Assembly: GCF_003952505.1 (NCBI RefSeq)
Contig: NZ_CP034450.1
Coordinates: 2,046,001 to 2,110,000 of the forward strand
Reading direction: 5' to 3'
From: Mesorhizobium sp. M4B.F.Ca.ET.058.02.1.1
GTDB taxonomy: Bacteria > Pseudomonadota > Alphaproteobacteria > Rhizobiales > Rhizobiaceae
Length of the DNA: 64,000 bases
Numbering within the stretch: position 1 is the stretch's first letter; every line of letters begins with the position of its first letter. This document shows positions 45,306 through 52,607 of this stretch, piece after piece. The translations under genes were made by a program, and so were the position numbers. The notes beneath the pieces were generated by a model. That model saw only the letters and a program-made list of their open reading frames with translations, made no database searches and was not told where the DNA came from.

Positions 45306-46196
45306 TCAGCGTAGCGTCTCGATGTACTTTTCGTGGAAGCTGACATAGCCGGGCTCAATCAACTTGAGATGGCGCTCGATCAGCCCGTGGAACTCCGGCA
45401 ACCGATGGAATGGCACGCCGGGATAGGCGTGATGCTCGGCATGGAAGGGCATGTTCCAGGCAAGCTTGCGCACCAACCAGTTGGTCAGCGTCGTCCTGGT
45501 GTTCTCCAGCATGTTGGCGACGAAGGGGCAACGGCCGTGCTCGGCGAGCAGATAGAGCCTGAGGAACGGCTGTCCGAGCAGCGCCGGCAGGATCCAAACG
45601 TAAAGCAGCACCGTTGCCTTGAACCAGAGCGCGAGCAACAGCACGGCGGCGTAGACGGCGATCATGGCGCGCGCCTCGGCGCGCACCTTCGGACGCCCCT
45701 TCGGGGGCACGTAGCTCTCATGGCCACCACCAGTCGCGTTGGTGTAGAGCGTCTTGAAGTGGCCCCACCATACCGGGAGACCCGAAACATGGACGATGTA
45801 TTGCCGCAGGGTTTCGGGCTTCGGAAAGGCGAGTTCCGGGTCGTTGTCCGGATCCTGGGTGAAGCGGTGGTGGGCGAAATGGAAATAGCGGAACCAGTCG
45901 GCGGGCAGTACGATCGCCAGGCTGCACAGCCGCGCGACGGCATCGTTCAGCCACTGCGTCTCGAAGGCGGTGCGATGCACCGTCTCATGCAGCAGCGTGA
46001 ACAGGAAGACGATCAATATGCCTTGCGGTAGCATCAGCAACGGCCAGAACGGCACCTTGGCGGCGATCAGGCCTCCGAGCAGCAGGATGGCGTCGAAATG
46101 GGCAGCGAGCTGAATGAGCCCCGGGCCGTCCGACTTGCCGGTCAGGCGACTGCGCTCCTCATTGGTAAGCGATGCGATGACGTCGCGATGGTCCAT
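45306..46196 (-). CDS. Membrane fatty acid desaturase (FADS superfamily)
   Basis: 296 residues. Three His boxes: HETVH (70-74), HFAHH (106-110) and HAEHH (252-256), which hold the di-iron centre; several membrane helices separate them. Desaturases of this kind insert a double bond into acyl chains of membrane lipid, in a bilayer- and oxygen-dependent reaction. Regiospecificity, or a hydroxylase/carotenoid ketolase role, is not decidable. MDHRDV at 46196 is taken as start. A palindrome next to the divergent LysR lies 81 bases upstream. Confidence 0.88.
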   Translation of the reverse strand: MDHRDVIASLTNEERSRLTGKSDGPGLIQLAAHFDAILLLGGLIAAKVPFWPLLMLPQGILIVFLFTLLHETVHRTAFETQWLNDAVARLCSLAIVLPADWFRYFHFAHHRFTQDPDNDPELAFPKPETLRQYIVHVSGLPVWWGHFKTLYTNATGGGHESYVPPKGRPKVRAEARAMIAVYAAVLLLALWFKATVLLYVWILPALLGQPFLRLYLLAEHGRCPFVANMLENTRTTLTNWLVRKLAWNMPFHAEHHAYPGVPFHRLPEFHGLIERHLKLIEPGYVSFHEKYIETLR

Positions 46197-46276
46197 GGTT
46201 CGTTCCGGCTGCTCGACTTTGTTCACGCACATTAGCCACAAAGAAACCTTTCTAAAAATGAGGATTTCTGCAATCT

Positions 46277-46295
46277 AGATAAGTTCAACTTATCT
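46277..46295. promoter_or_regulatory. Candidate LysR operator (AGATAAGTT-C-AACTTATCT)
   Basis: Perfect 9-base inverted repeat around one C, in the divergent region between the desaturase and the LysR gene, ending 6 bases before the proposed LysR start. It likely serves autoregulation and control of the desaturase. Confidence 0.7.
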
Positions 46296-46301
46296 TATGG
46301 A

Positions 46302-47246
46302 TTGCCCGTGGCCACGCTACCCTCACTGAAAGGACTGCAAGCCTTCGAGGCGGCGGCGCGCGCCGGGAGCTTTGTCGCGGCTGCGGAAGAGCTGTCGATC
46401 TCGGCGGCCGCGGTCAGCCAGCTCATCCGCACCGTCGAGGCGCAGATGGGCCGCAAGCTGTTCCATCGCGTCAACCGGCGCGTCGTGATGACCGAAGCCG
46501 GCGTGGAGATGCTGCCCAGGTTGACCATGGCCTTCCAGGAGATCGGCAGCGTCTCGCGCGAGGTCAGCGGCGGCGCATTCCGCCCCCGGCTCGTCGTGTC
46601 GGTGCCGCCTTCCATGGCGATGGGCTGGCTTTCCGAGCGTCTCTCCGGCTTTGTCGCCAGCCACGGCGCCGTCGACATCTCGCTCAGGGGCGACGACGAT
46701 CCGGTGCCGTTCGACCGCGAGCTGATCGACATCAGGCTCTCTTACGGTCCGCATTATCGCGAGCACCCGACCGAGGACATCGTCCGGGACGCCGTCTATC
46801 CCGTCTGCGCGCCGGCGCTGACCGGCGCGATGAAGCGTGACGGCCTCGCCGGCCTGCCGCTGATCCATACGGACTGGGGACCGACCGGCGCGTCGTTCCC
46901 GTCCTGGCGCAACTGGTTCGAGGCGGCGGGGATCGATCCGGGCCGATCGGCGCGGCGCGGCCTGTCGGCAAACTCGTCACGGGCAGCGCTCGACCTCGCC
47001 ATTTCAGGGCTAGGCGTGGCGCTCGTCCAGGGAATCTACTGCGCCCAGGCGCTCGAAGACGGCCGGCTGGTTCGGCCGGTCCTCCGCACGGCGGACCTGC
47101 GCCAGCCCTATTGCCTGACGATCCCAGAGCGCAGCGCCCGGCGCGACGTTGTGGCGGCATTCCGCGATTGGCTGATCGAGGAATGCGCGCGCGCCGTCAG
47201 ATCGCCGGCGCTTATGGCTAATTTCGCCGATCAAGCATCCCCGTAG
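46302..47246 (+). CDS. LysR family (GcvA-like) transcriptional regulator
   Basis: 314 residues. The N-terminal helix-turn-helix (SLKGLQAFEAAARAGSFVAA, then SISAAAVSQLIRTVEAQMGR) resembles the GcvA branch; the effector domain follows from about residue 92. The start is odd: the frame begins with TTG at 46302 or GTG at 46308, with no ribosome site and a palindrome directly upstream, so the message may be leaderless or start inside the operator. It is divergent from the fatty acid desaturase and probably controls it. Confidence 0.88.
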   Translation: MPVATLPSLKGLQAFEAAARAGSFVAAAEELSISAAAVSQLIRTVEAQMGRKLFHRVNRRVVMTEAGVEMLPRLTMAFQEIGSVSREVSGGAFRPRLVVSVPPSMAMGWLSERLSGFVASHGAVDISLRGDDDPVPFDRELIDIRLSYGPHYREHPTEDIVRDAVYPVCAPALTGAMKRDGLAGLPLIHTDWGPTGASFPSWRNWFEAAGIDPGRSARRGLSANSSRAALDLAISGLGVALVQGIYCAQALEDGRLVRPVLRTADLRQPYCLTIPERSARRDVVAAFRDWLIEECARAVRSPALMANFADQASP

Positions 47247-47251
47247 TAAGC

Positions 47252-47890
47252 CTACGGTCGCATCCTTTGGCCGAATTGACCTGGAATGCGCCGGGCCGGT
47301 TCCGCTGCGACGGCCTGCCTCACCGGCTCGGCCCGAGGCCCGTGGGCAAATCCGCCCGGCACGAACCCGAGCAGTATGATCGCGGCGATGAAGCCGTATT
47401 GCAGGACCTCGAAGGTAAGCGGCGGAAGGCTTCCCGGAAGAACCGAGACAGCCAGTTTCGGAGCAAGAACGCCGAAACCCACCGTGGCTGGCCAGCCAAT
47501 GTCACGCACACGCGCCAACACCATCCATATCATCGCAACAATGGTCGCGAAGCCCATCGCCACGAGCATGGAGATGTAGATCGTTCCGATGGCGGAGTTC
47601 TTTGCCTCCATGGCGAGCGCCTGAACCACCATGCCCGAGGCATGCTCTCGCACCGACTCCGGCTGTGGATGCATGCCTTGATCGGGAGTCTTCAACCCTT
47701 CGACAAAGGACCTCTGGCTCTGGGCGATATTGGCGCCGTTGGATGCGTAGACCTGATCCTGGATGCCCTCTTTTGTTCCAACCAGAAAATGCTCGATCGG
47801 GCCCTTGGCAAAATCGAATCCAACAAGGAAAAGCAGCAGGCAGAAATATAGTATCTGGCCGCAACTTCCCGATTGAAACAGCTTCATCAT
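47252..47890 (-). CDS. Hypothetical membrane protein
   Basis: 212 residues with four hydrophobic segments (CGQILYFCLLLFLVGFDFA; IGTIYISMLVAMGFATIVAM; TVGFGVLAPKLAVSVLP; VLQYGFIAAIILLGFVPGGF). Between the first two is a polar, probably periplasmic region with helical character. No family recognised. It ends 5 bases after the convergent LysR stop. The next gene on its strand, DUF3303, lies upstream after 99 bases. Confidence 0.65.
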   Translation of the reverse strand: MMKLFQSGSCGQILYFCLLLFLVGFDFAKGPIEHFLVGTKEGIQDQVYASNGANIAQSQRSFVEGLKTPDQGMHPQPESVREHASGMVVQALAMEAKNSAIGTIYISMLVAMGFATIVAMIWMVLARVRDIGWPATVGFGVLAPKLAVSVLPGSLPPLTFEVLQYGFIAAIILLGFVPGGFAHGPRAEPVRQAVAAEPARRIPGQFGQRMRP

Positions 47891-47989
47891 CTATTCAAAA
47901 TCCCCAAGCAACCCTCAATATCTGCGGGTAGCATGATGGGCTTAAGCTGCGGTTAGACGGTTCGCTCCAAATTAAGCAAATGGCTGCGG

Positions 47990-48262
47990 TCAGAGATGCC
48001 CGGCCAAAGCCGCAACCATGTCCTTGTTGGTGGCGACTGGAATGATCTCGAACTCCACCAGATCATTCCATTCGATGGCCCAACGCTGCAGGAGCGTGAC
48101 GTCGTCGGCTTCCACCAACAGGAAGCAGCGGCTCATATCTGCCGCGATCCAGCTGTGGTGGACGACAAGCTCATCCGGCTTCAGCCGGCCCCGGTCGCGG
48201 AAGCGACGGTAGATCTCCTTGCGGTCGCAGCCGTGAAAATCCTCGATCACGAAAAACAGCAT
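47990..48262 (-). CDS. DUF3303 domain protein
   Basis: 90 residues, starting LFFVIEDFHGCDRKEIYRRF with the DUF3303 pattern, ending FEIIPVATNKDMVAAL. The fold is ferredoxin-like, similar to small YciI/DUF3303 proteins; function unknown. GGGGGAAAAGC before 48262 fixes the start. The neighbouring 48288-48374 hairpin separates it from the RimK-like gene. Confidence 0.78.
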   Translation of the reverse strand: MLFFVIEDFHGCDRKEIYRRFRDRGRLKPDELVVHHSWIAADMSRCFLLVEADDVTLLQRWAIEWNDLVEFEIIPVATNKDMVAALAGHL

Positions 48263-48287
48263 GCTTTTCCCCCAGTTTGAGCGAACA

Positions 48288-48374
48288 GGAATTGAGGAAC
48301 TGGAGAATTGAGTGGCTAGCGCAGCCATCCGTCCTAACTTCCTCAGTTCCTCACTTCCCCAGTTCCTCAATTCC
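48288..48374. repeat. Intergenic hairpin with short degenerate units
   Basis: ggaattgaggaact (48288-48301) and agttcctcaattcc (48361-48374) are perfect 14-base complements; between them are further degenerate copies of the same unit (cagttcctca). Located just beyond the 3' end of the rimK-like gene. Confidence 0.75.
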
Positions 48375-48385
48375 GTTCCCGGCCG

Positions 48386-49849
48386 CTACCGCCCGGGCCG
48401 CTCCAGCCGGTCCAGGAACCACTGCGTCAGCCGCACCCAGACCTCGTCCTTCTCGCCCGAATCCTCCCAGCCGTGGTCGAGATTGGGATTGTCGTTGACC
48501 TCGATGACGAAGACGCCATCCTTGGTCTCCTTGAGGTCGACGCCATAGAGGCCGTCGCCGATGCAGCGCGCCGCCTTGACCGCCGTCTCGACGACATGAT
48601 GCGGCGTCTCCTTCAGCGTGAAGGTCTTGATGCCGCCCTGGTCGGGCTTGCCATTGGCCTTGTGGTTGACGATCTGCCAGTGCTTCTTGGCCATCAGGTA
48701 GTGCACGGCAAACAGCGGCTGACCGCCGAGCACGCCGACACGCCAGTCATATTCGGTCGGGATGAATTTCTGCGCGATCAGGAGATCGGAATCCTCCAGC
48801 CATTCGGTGGCGAGCCGGGTCAGTTCCTCGAGGTTCCCGCATTTCTTGACGCCGCGCGAAAACGAGGAATCCGGGATCTTCAACACCAGCGGGAAGCCCA
48901 GCGTCTGCGCTGCCAGCTCCAGATCCGAGGTGCCGGCAATGATGACGGTCGGCGGCACCGGCACCTTGTTGTAGGTCATCAGCTCGTTCAGATAGACCTT
49001 GTTGGTGCAGCGGATCATCGACAGCGGATCGTCGATGACGGGCATGCCTTCCTGTTGCGCCCGGCGGGCGAAGCGGTAGGTGTGGTTGGAGATCGAGGTG
49101 GTCTCGCGGATGAACAGCGCGTCGTAGTTGGCGAGCTTGGCCAGATCCTTCCTGGTGATCGGCTCGATTTCGACGCCCATCTTCTCGGCGATCCGCGCCC
49201 AGTAGCGCAGCGAGGAAATCTCGGACGGCGGCAATTCCTCATGCGGATCGACCAGCGTAGCGAAGGTGTAGCGCGCCGGGGTGCGGCCCTTGGTGTCTCG
49301 CCATTCGCGGTTGGTGTAGGTCTCCAGGCACTGCAGGAAGAAGGCTTCCTCATCATCGGTCATGCGGGCCAGCGGCAGGAAGCCGATCTTGCGGATCGAG
49401 GCCCATTCGGCGCTGTCCTTGATGTGAACCTCCAGCGCCGGCGCGCGGAACCAGTCGAAGAGCAGCTTGGCGAAACGGTCCCACACCTTGGAGGGGCCGA
49501 TGCCGAAGAAGATGGCGACCTTGGCAGGGAAAACGCCGCCGAGATCCTTGCGGCATTTGTTGAGCGCAAGCTCCAGTTCGGGCAGCGCATGCTCGTAGAG
49601 CTTGCGCTCCGACAGGTCGATCATGGTCTCGACCGTCGGGATCACCTTGTGGCCGCGCGAACCGGCGAGCAACGAGGCATAGTAGCCGCGGCTCTGGTAG
49701 CCGTAATTGTTCGACAGGTTGATGACCTTCGGCCGCTGGCCGCGAAACAGCGAAGGATGGGCAAGATAATCACGGTTGGTGATGATCTTGTGCGGCGTCG
49801 CCACCTGGTCGAGGTCGTTCTGCCTTCCGGTAAGGATGACCCAGGTCAT
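48386..49849 (-). CDS. RimK-like ATP-grasp ligase with RLAN N-terminal domain
   Basis: 487 residues. An N-terminal RLAN-type region (about 1-150, WVILTGRQNDLDQVATPHKI at its start) is linked to a RimK-type ATP-grasp (about 230-475): TNKVYLNELMTYNKVPVPPT, GFPLVLKIPDSSFSRGV with an ATP-binding Lys, and GVFVIEVNDNPNLDHGWED for Mg binding. RimK relatives ligate amino acids, often Glu, to a protein or small acceptor C-terminus. Five bases separate it from a GNAT/C39 gene read first, so they form one operon. Neither acceptor nor amino acid can be predicted. Confidence 0.88.
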   Translation of the reverse strand: MTWVILTGRQNDLDQVATPHKIITNRDYLAHPSLFRGQRPKVINLSNNYGYQSRGYYASLLAGSRGHKVIPTVETMIDLSERKLYEHALPELELALNKCRKDLGGVFPAKVAIFFGIGPSKVWDRFAKLLFDWFRAPALEVHIKDSAEWASIRKIGFLPLARMTDDEEAFFLQCLETYTNREWRDTKGRTPARYTFATLVDPHEELPPSEISSLRYWARIAEKMGVEIEPITRKDLAKLANYDALFIRETTSISNHTYRFARRAQQEGMPVIDDPLSMIRCTNKVYLNELMTYNKVPVPPTVIIAGTSDLELAAQTLGFPLVLKIPDSSFSRGVKKCGNLEELTRLATEWLEDSDLLIAQKFIPTEYDWRVGVLGGQPLFAVHYLMAKKHWQIVNHKANGKPDQGGIKTFTLKETPHHVVETAVKAARCIGDGLYGVDLKETKDGVFVIEVNDNPNLDHGWEDSGEKDEVWVRLTQWFLDRLERPGR

Positions 49850-49854
49850 TGTCT

Positions 49855-50952
49855 TCAGCGCTTCCCTAGAATGATGGCGGCACGCAATCCGTCACGGCCG
49901 AACTGCGCCATGTTCATGAAGATGCCGTAAGGCACGGGAATATTGGCCGCATCAAGGATCGTCTCCTGCCGCTCGTCCTCGACCCAGGGATCGTGGATCA
50001 GGATATGGTCGCCGTCGTCGCCGATCGCCAGCACCCAGTGCGGAACCTTCTTGCCGAACATCAGGAAGCCGCTGATCAGCACCAGCACCAGCTTTCCCCC
50101 GGCGATGGCGTTGCGAACATCGTCGAGGGCGAATGAACGGTAATTCACCGGAATGCCGTAAAGTTCCGCGCGGCGGCGGAAGTCGACCTGGGCAAGCTCC
50201 ATCACCCGGCGCTTGTCCTCGCTGCGCACCGATTGCAGGAACAGCGCGCCATGGAAGGAGACGAAGATCTCCGCCGCGAGCCCGCTTTCATAGCCGGCCA
50301 CCGCCAGTCCGAACGGCTCGCAACCGCCAGGCCCAGACATCATGAAGACAGTGGTCGCCTCGCGCCACAGGCGGATTTCCATCACCGGATCGGGCACGAA
50401 ACCGTGGTCGAAATTGGCCATCGCCATCATCAGGCAGCATGGTCCGCAGGTGAACTCGCAGGTCTGCGGATAGAACGGCACCATGGTGGCGATCGGCACG
50501 TCGCCGCGCAGCGTCTTTTCGTAGCGTAGCGCGGTGGCGCCGTCCTCATAGTAGTCCGGCTCGCGGCCGATCTTGCGGTAGCCGGCCTGCTCGTAGACGC
50601 GGATGGCGCGATGATTGTCTTCGCGCACTTCGAGGCGCAGCATCATACGGTCGTGCTCGAAGGCCGCCTCCTCCGCTGCCGCCAGGAGTTGACGGCCGAT
50701 GCCGAGCTGGCCGAAGAAGGGACCGACGGCGATGGAATAGAGACGGGCGACGCCGCTGCCCTTGCGAAACAGCACCACGGCATAGCCGGCGACGCGGCCA
50801 TCGCTTTCGGCAACCAGCATTTCGGCGGTCTCGCGCTCGATCAGCTGGCGGAAGGAGCGGCGCGACATGCGGTCGCTTGAAAAGACGGCCTTCTCGATGG
50901 CGGCGAGGTCATCGACGTCGGACACGCGGGCCTTGCGGATCTCGGCAGGCAT
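49855..50952 (-). CDS. Fusion of GNAT acetyltransferase and C39-like cysteine peptidase
   Basis: 365 residues. The N-terminal GNAT fold (about 1-148; acetyl-CoA loop LYSIAVGPFFGQLGIGRQLL, then EVREDNHRAIRVYEQAGYRK) is joined to a papain-like C39 peptidase domain (about 152-362) with Gln163, Cys169 in QTCEFTCGPCC, His305 in VPHWVLAIG and Asp321 in LIHDPW. All triad residues are present. It is upstream of the RimK-like ligase in the same operon. A modifying (acetyl), cleaving (peptidase) and ligating (ATP-grasp) set suggests a peptide-based tag or metabolite; the substrate is unknown. Start at 50952 by alignment. Confidence 0.88.
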   Translation of the reverse strand: MPAEIRKARVSDVDDLAAIEKAVFSSDRMSRRSFRQLIERETAEMLVAESDGRVAGYAVVLFRKGSGVARLYSIAVGPFFGQLGIGRQLLAAAEEAAFEHDRMMLRLEVREDNHRAIRVYEQAGYRKIGREPDYYEDGATALRYEKTLRGDVPIATMVPFYPQTCEFTCGPCCLMMAMANFDHGFVPDPVMEIRLWREATTVFMMSGPGGCEPFGLAVAGYESGLAAEIFVSFHGALFLQSVRSEDKRRVMELAQVDFRRRAELYGIPVNYRSFALDDVRNAIAGGKLVLVLISGFLMFGKKVPHWVLAIGDDGDHILIHDPWVEDERQETILDAANIPVPYGIFMNMAQFGRDGLRAAIILGKR

Positions 50953-51159
50953 GCGGGCTTCAGAAAACCTCGATTGGATTGTGGAAACGGCCCCGGTCGA
51001 AACATCGGTATACCGGCGCAATCACCGGTATTCGTCAAGCGCTTTCGCACCTCGATTAGGGCCGAATTGTGACAGGCTGAATAGTGGTCCAATGCTGAAG
51101 GAGCGCTGTACTGGCGCGCTGTTTTCGGAATGGCGCCGATGTCAGAAAAACGCCGGTTT

Positions 51160-51951
51160 TCAACTGGCAAGGCCGGCCAGAAGCTGGCCGTAGGCACTCT
51201 TGGCGACGGCCGCCAGACGCTCGCGCGGCAGCGAGCCGACGACGGCGCAGCCATAGCCCTCGTCCAGCCAGTAGACAGCCTCGGGACCGTCAGCCTCGGC
51301 CGCGTAGGTGCCCTTGGACTTTCCGGCCGATTCGGCGGTCACGAACAGCGAGATGCGCTCGCCTTTGGCGTCCTCGTAGAGCAGCATCGCCGCCTTGCCC
51401 TGGCCGGCCGGCAGCAACCGGCCGCCAACGAGCTGGAAGCCTTCAGCCACGAGATCGGGAGCGACCAGCTTCAGGCCGACGCGGTTGGAGAGCCAGGTCT
51501 GCAGATGGTCCTTGTCGCTCGCCGGCACCTCGACCGCATGGCGGTTCTCGGCGGCATAGATGACGTGGGCGGCGATCGCCTGCTCGGCGAGCAGGTCCTC
51601 GCTTTCGCCTCCCCTGCCGATGCCATCAATGCCGGCGACATAGCCGGCGAGCCCGCCGATCACCAGCACCGCTGCTGCGGCGGCCGAAAGCCACCAGCGC
51701 GCGCGCCACGCTGTCGTCCTCGCCGGCGCCTCGCCGAACACGGCCTGCTTCAGCCGTGCCGGCACCGGTTCGTCGAGCACGCCGGCAAAGGCGGCGCGAA
51801 GGGCCGCCCGGTCGGCGACGAAGCGGGCGGCCCTTGCCTTCATTTCGGGATTGGCCTCGAGCCAGGCCTCATAGGCCATGCGCTCCTCGCCCGGCAGCTC
51901 GCCGTCAAGGGCCATGTGGATGTCGCGTTCGGAGAAATCGCGCCGGGTCAT
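51160..51951 (-). CDS. Anti-sigma factor
   Basis: 263 residues. The cytoplasmic N-terminus has a helical anti-sigma-like layout (DIHMALDGELPGEERMAYEA) but no zinc-binding HxxxCxxC. A membrane segment (RWWLSAAAAAVLVIGGLAGY) follows at about 85-107, then a large periplasmic sensor domain (AAHVIYAAENRHAVEVPASD to YGCAVVGSLPRERLAAVAKS). It starts inside the end of the ECF sigma gene (4-base overlap), the normal pairing. Without zinc ligands, redox release through zinc is unlikely. Confidence 0.85.
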   Translation of the reverse strand: MTRRDFSERDIHMALDGELPGEERMAYEAWLEANPEMKARAARFVADRAALRAAFAGVLDEPVPARLKQAVFGEAPARTTAWRARWWLSAAAAAVLVIGGLAGYVAGIDGIGRGGESEDLLAEQAIAAHVIYAAENRHAVEVPASDKDHLQTWLSNRVGLKLVAPDLVAEGFQLVGGRLLPAGQGKAAMLLYEDAKGERISLFVTAESAGKSKGTYAAEADGPEAVYWLDEGYGCAVVGSLPRERLAAVAKSAYGQLLAGLAS

Positions 51952-52466
51952 TTCTCGACGATCCTTATCGAGCGGCGGCGCGCCGTGTCATCCAGCAGGC
52001 CACGCAGTTCCTCGCGCCCGCGCGCGATGCGCGACATCAGCGTGCCGGCAGGCACGCCGAGGATATTGGCCGCCTCGGCATAGGAAAACCCTTCGATCGC
52101 CACCATGACCAGGGCTGCGCGGCGATCGGGGCTGATCGCCTGCAAGGCATCCATGATCTCGCGCGAGGCGATGCTCCCAACCTGATCGGCGGGAGCGGCC
52201 TGCGCCTCACCGGCCTCTAGCGGCAGCATCGCCGCCTCGCCGCGCCGGTTCACCTTGCGCATCTGGTCGATGAACAGATGATGCATGATCGTAAACAGCC
52301 ACCTCCTGGGGCTTTCTCCCGTCTGCCAGTTGTCAAGCCTCACCAGCGCCCGCTCGAGGCAGTCCTGGACGAGGTCGTCGGCGGAATCGCGGTCGCGCAG
52401 CAGCGAGCGCGCGTAGCGGCGCAAACGCGGAATTTCGCCAAGGATCGCTGCCTTCTTTTCGTCCAT
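51948..52466 (-). CDS. ECF-type RNA polymerase sigma factor
   Basis: 172 residues. Region 2 (RLRRYARSLLRDRDSADDLV, then PRRWLFTIMHHLFIDQMRKV) and region 4 (ALVMVAIEGFSYAEAANILG, then PAGTLMSRIARGREELRGLL) are clear; there is no region 3. Overlaps the anti-sigma gene by four bases. A candidate promoter of ECF type lies at 52579-52604 upstream, suggesting autoregulation. The stimulus is unknown; the partner's periplasmic domain should sense it. Confidence 0.92.
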   Translation of the reverse strand: MDEKKAAILGEIPRLRRYARSLLRDRDSADDLVQDCLERALVRLDNWQTGESPRRWLFTIMHHLFIDQMRKVNRRGEAAMLPLEAGEAQAAPADQVGSIASREIMDALQAISPDRRAALVMVAIEGFSYAEAANILGVPAGTLMSRIARGREELRGLLDDTARRRSIRIVEK

Positions 52467-52578
52467 GACCGCTGGTTTTCGAGGTCGTTTCCCATCCAGA
52501 TTGAACGCGCCTTTCCGGCGCGGCGCAAGCAGCCAGCGCGAAGCGGTCCACCGCTCCGGTCACCCAAGCAATGGAATG

Positions 52579-52604
52579 AACGCTGGTGGGTGCGGATTTA
52601 TTCC
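52579..52604 (-). promoter_or_regulatory. Candidate ECF-type promoter for the sigma/anti-sigma operon
   Basis: On the minus strand GGAAT (52604-52600), a 17-base spacer and CGTT (52582-52579) match the GGAAC-N16/17-CGTT type of ECF promoters, about 110 bases upstream of the sigma gene start. Confidence 0.45.
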
Positions 52605-52607
52605 CGG

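Noticed and set aside
43136..45358. 740-codon open frame on the minus strand
   Set aside because: It lies antisense to the PAS-GGDEF-EAL gene. The translated sequence has no recognisable domains and reflects codon bias of the real gene.
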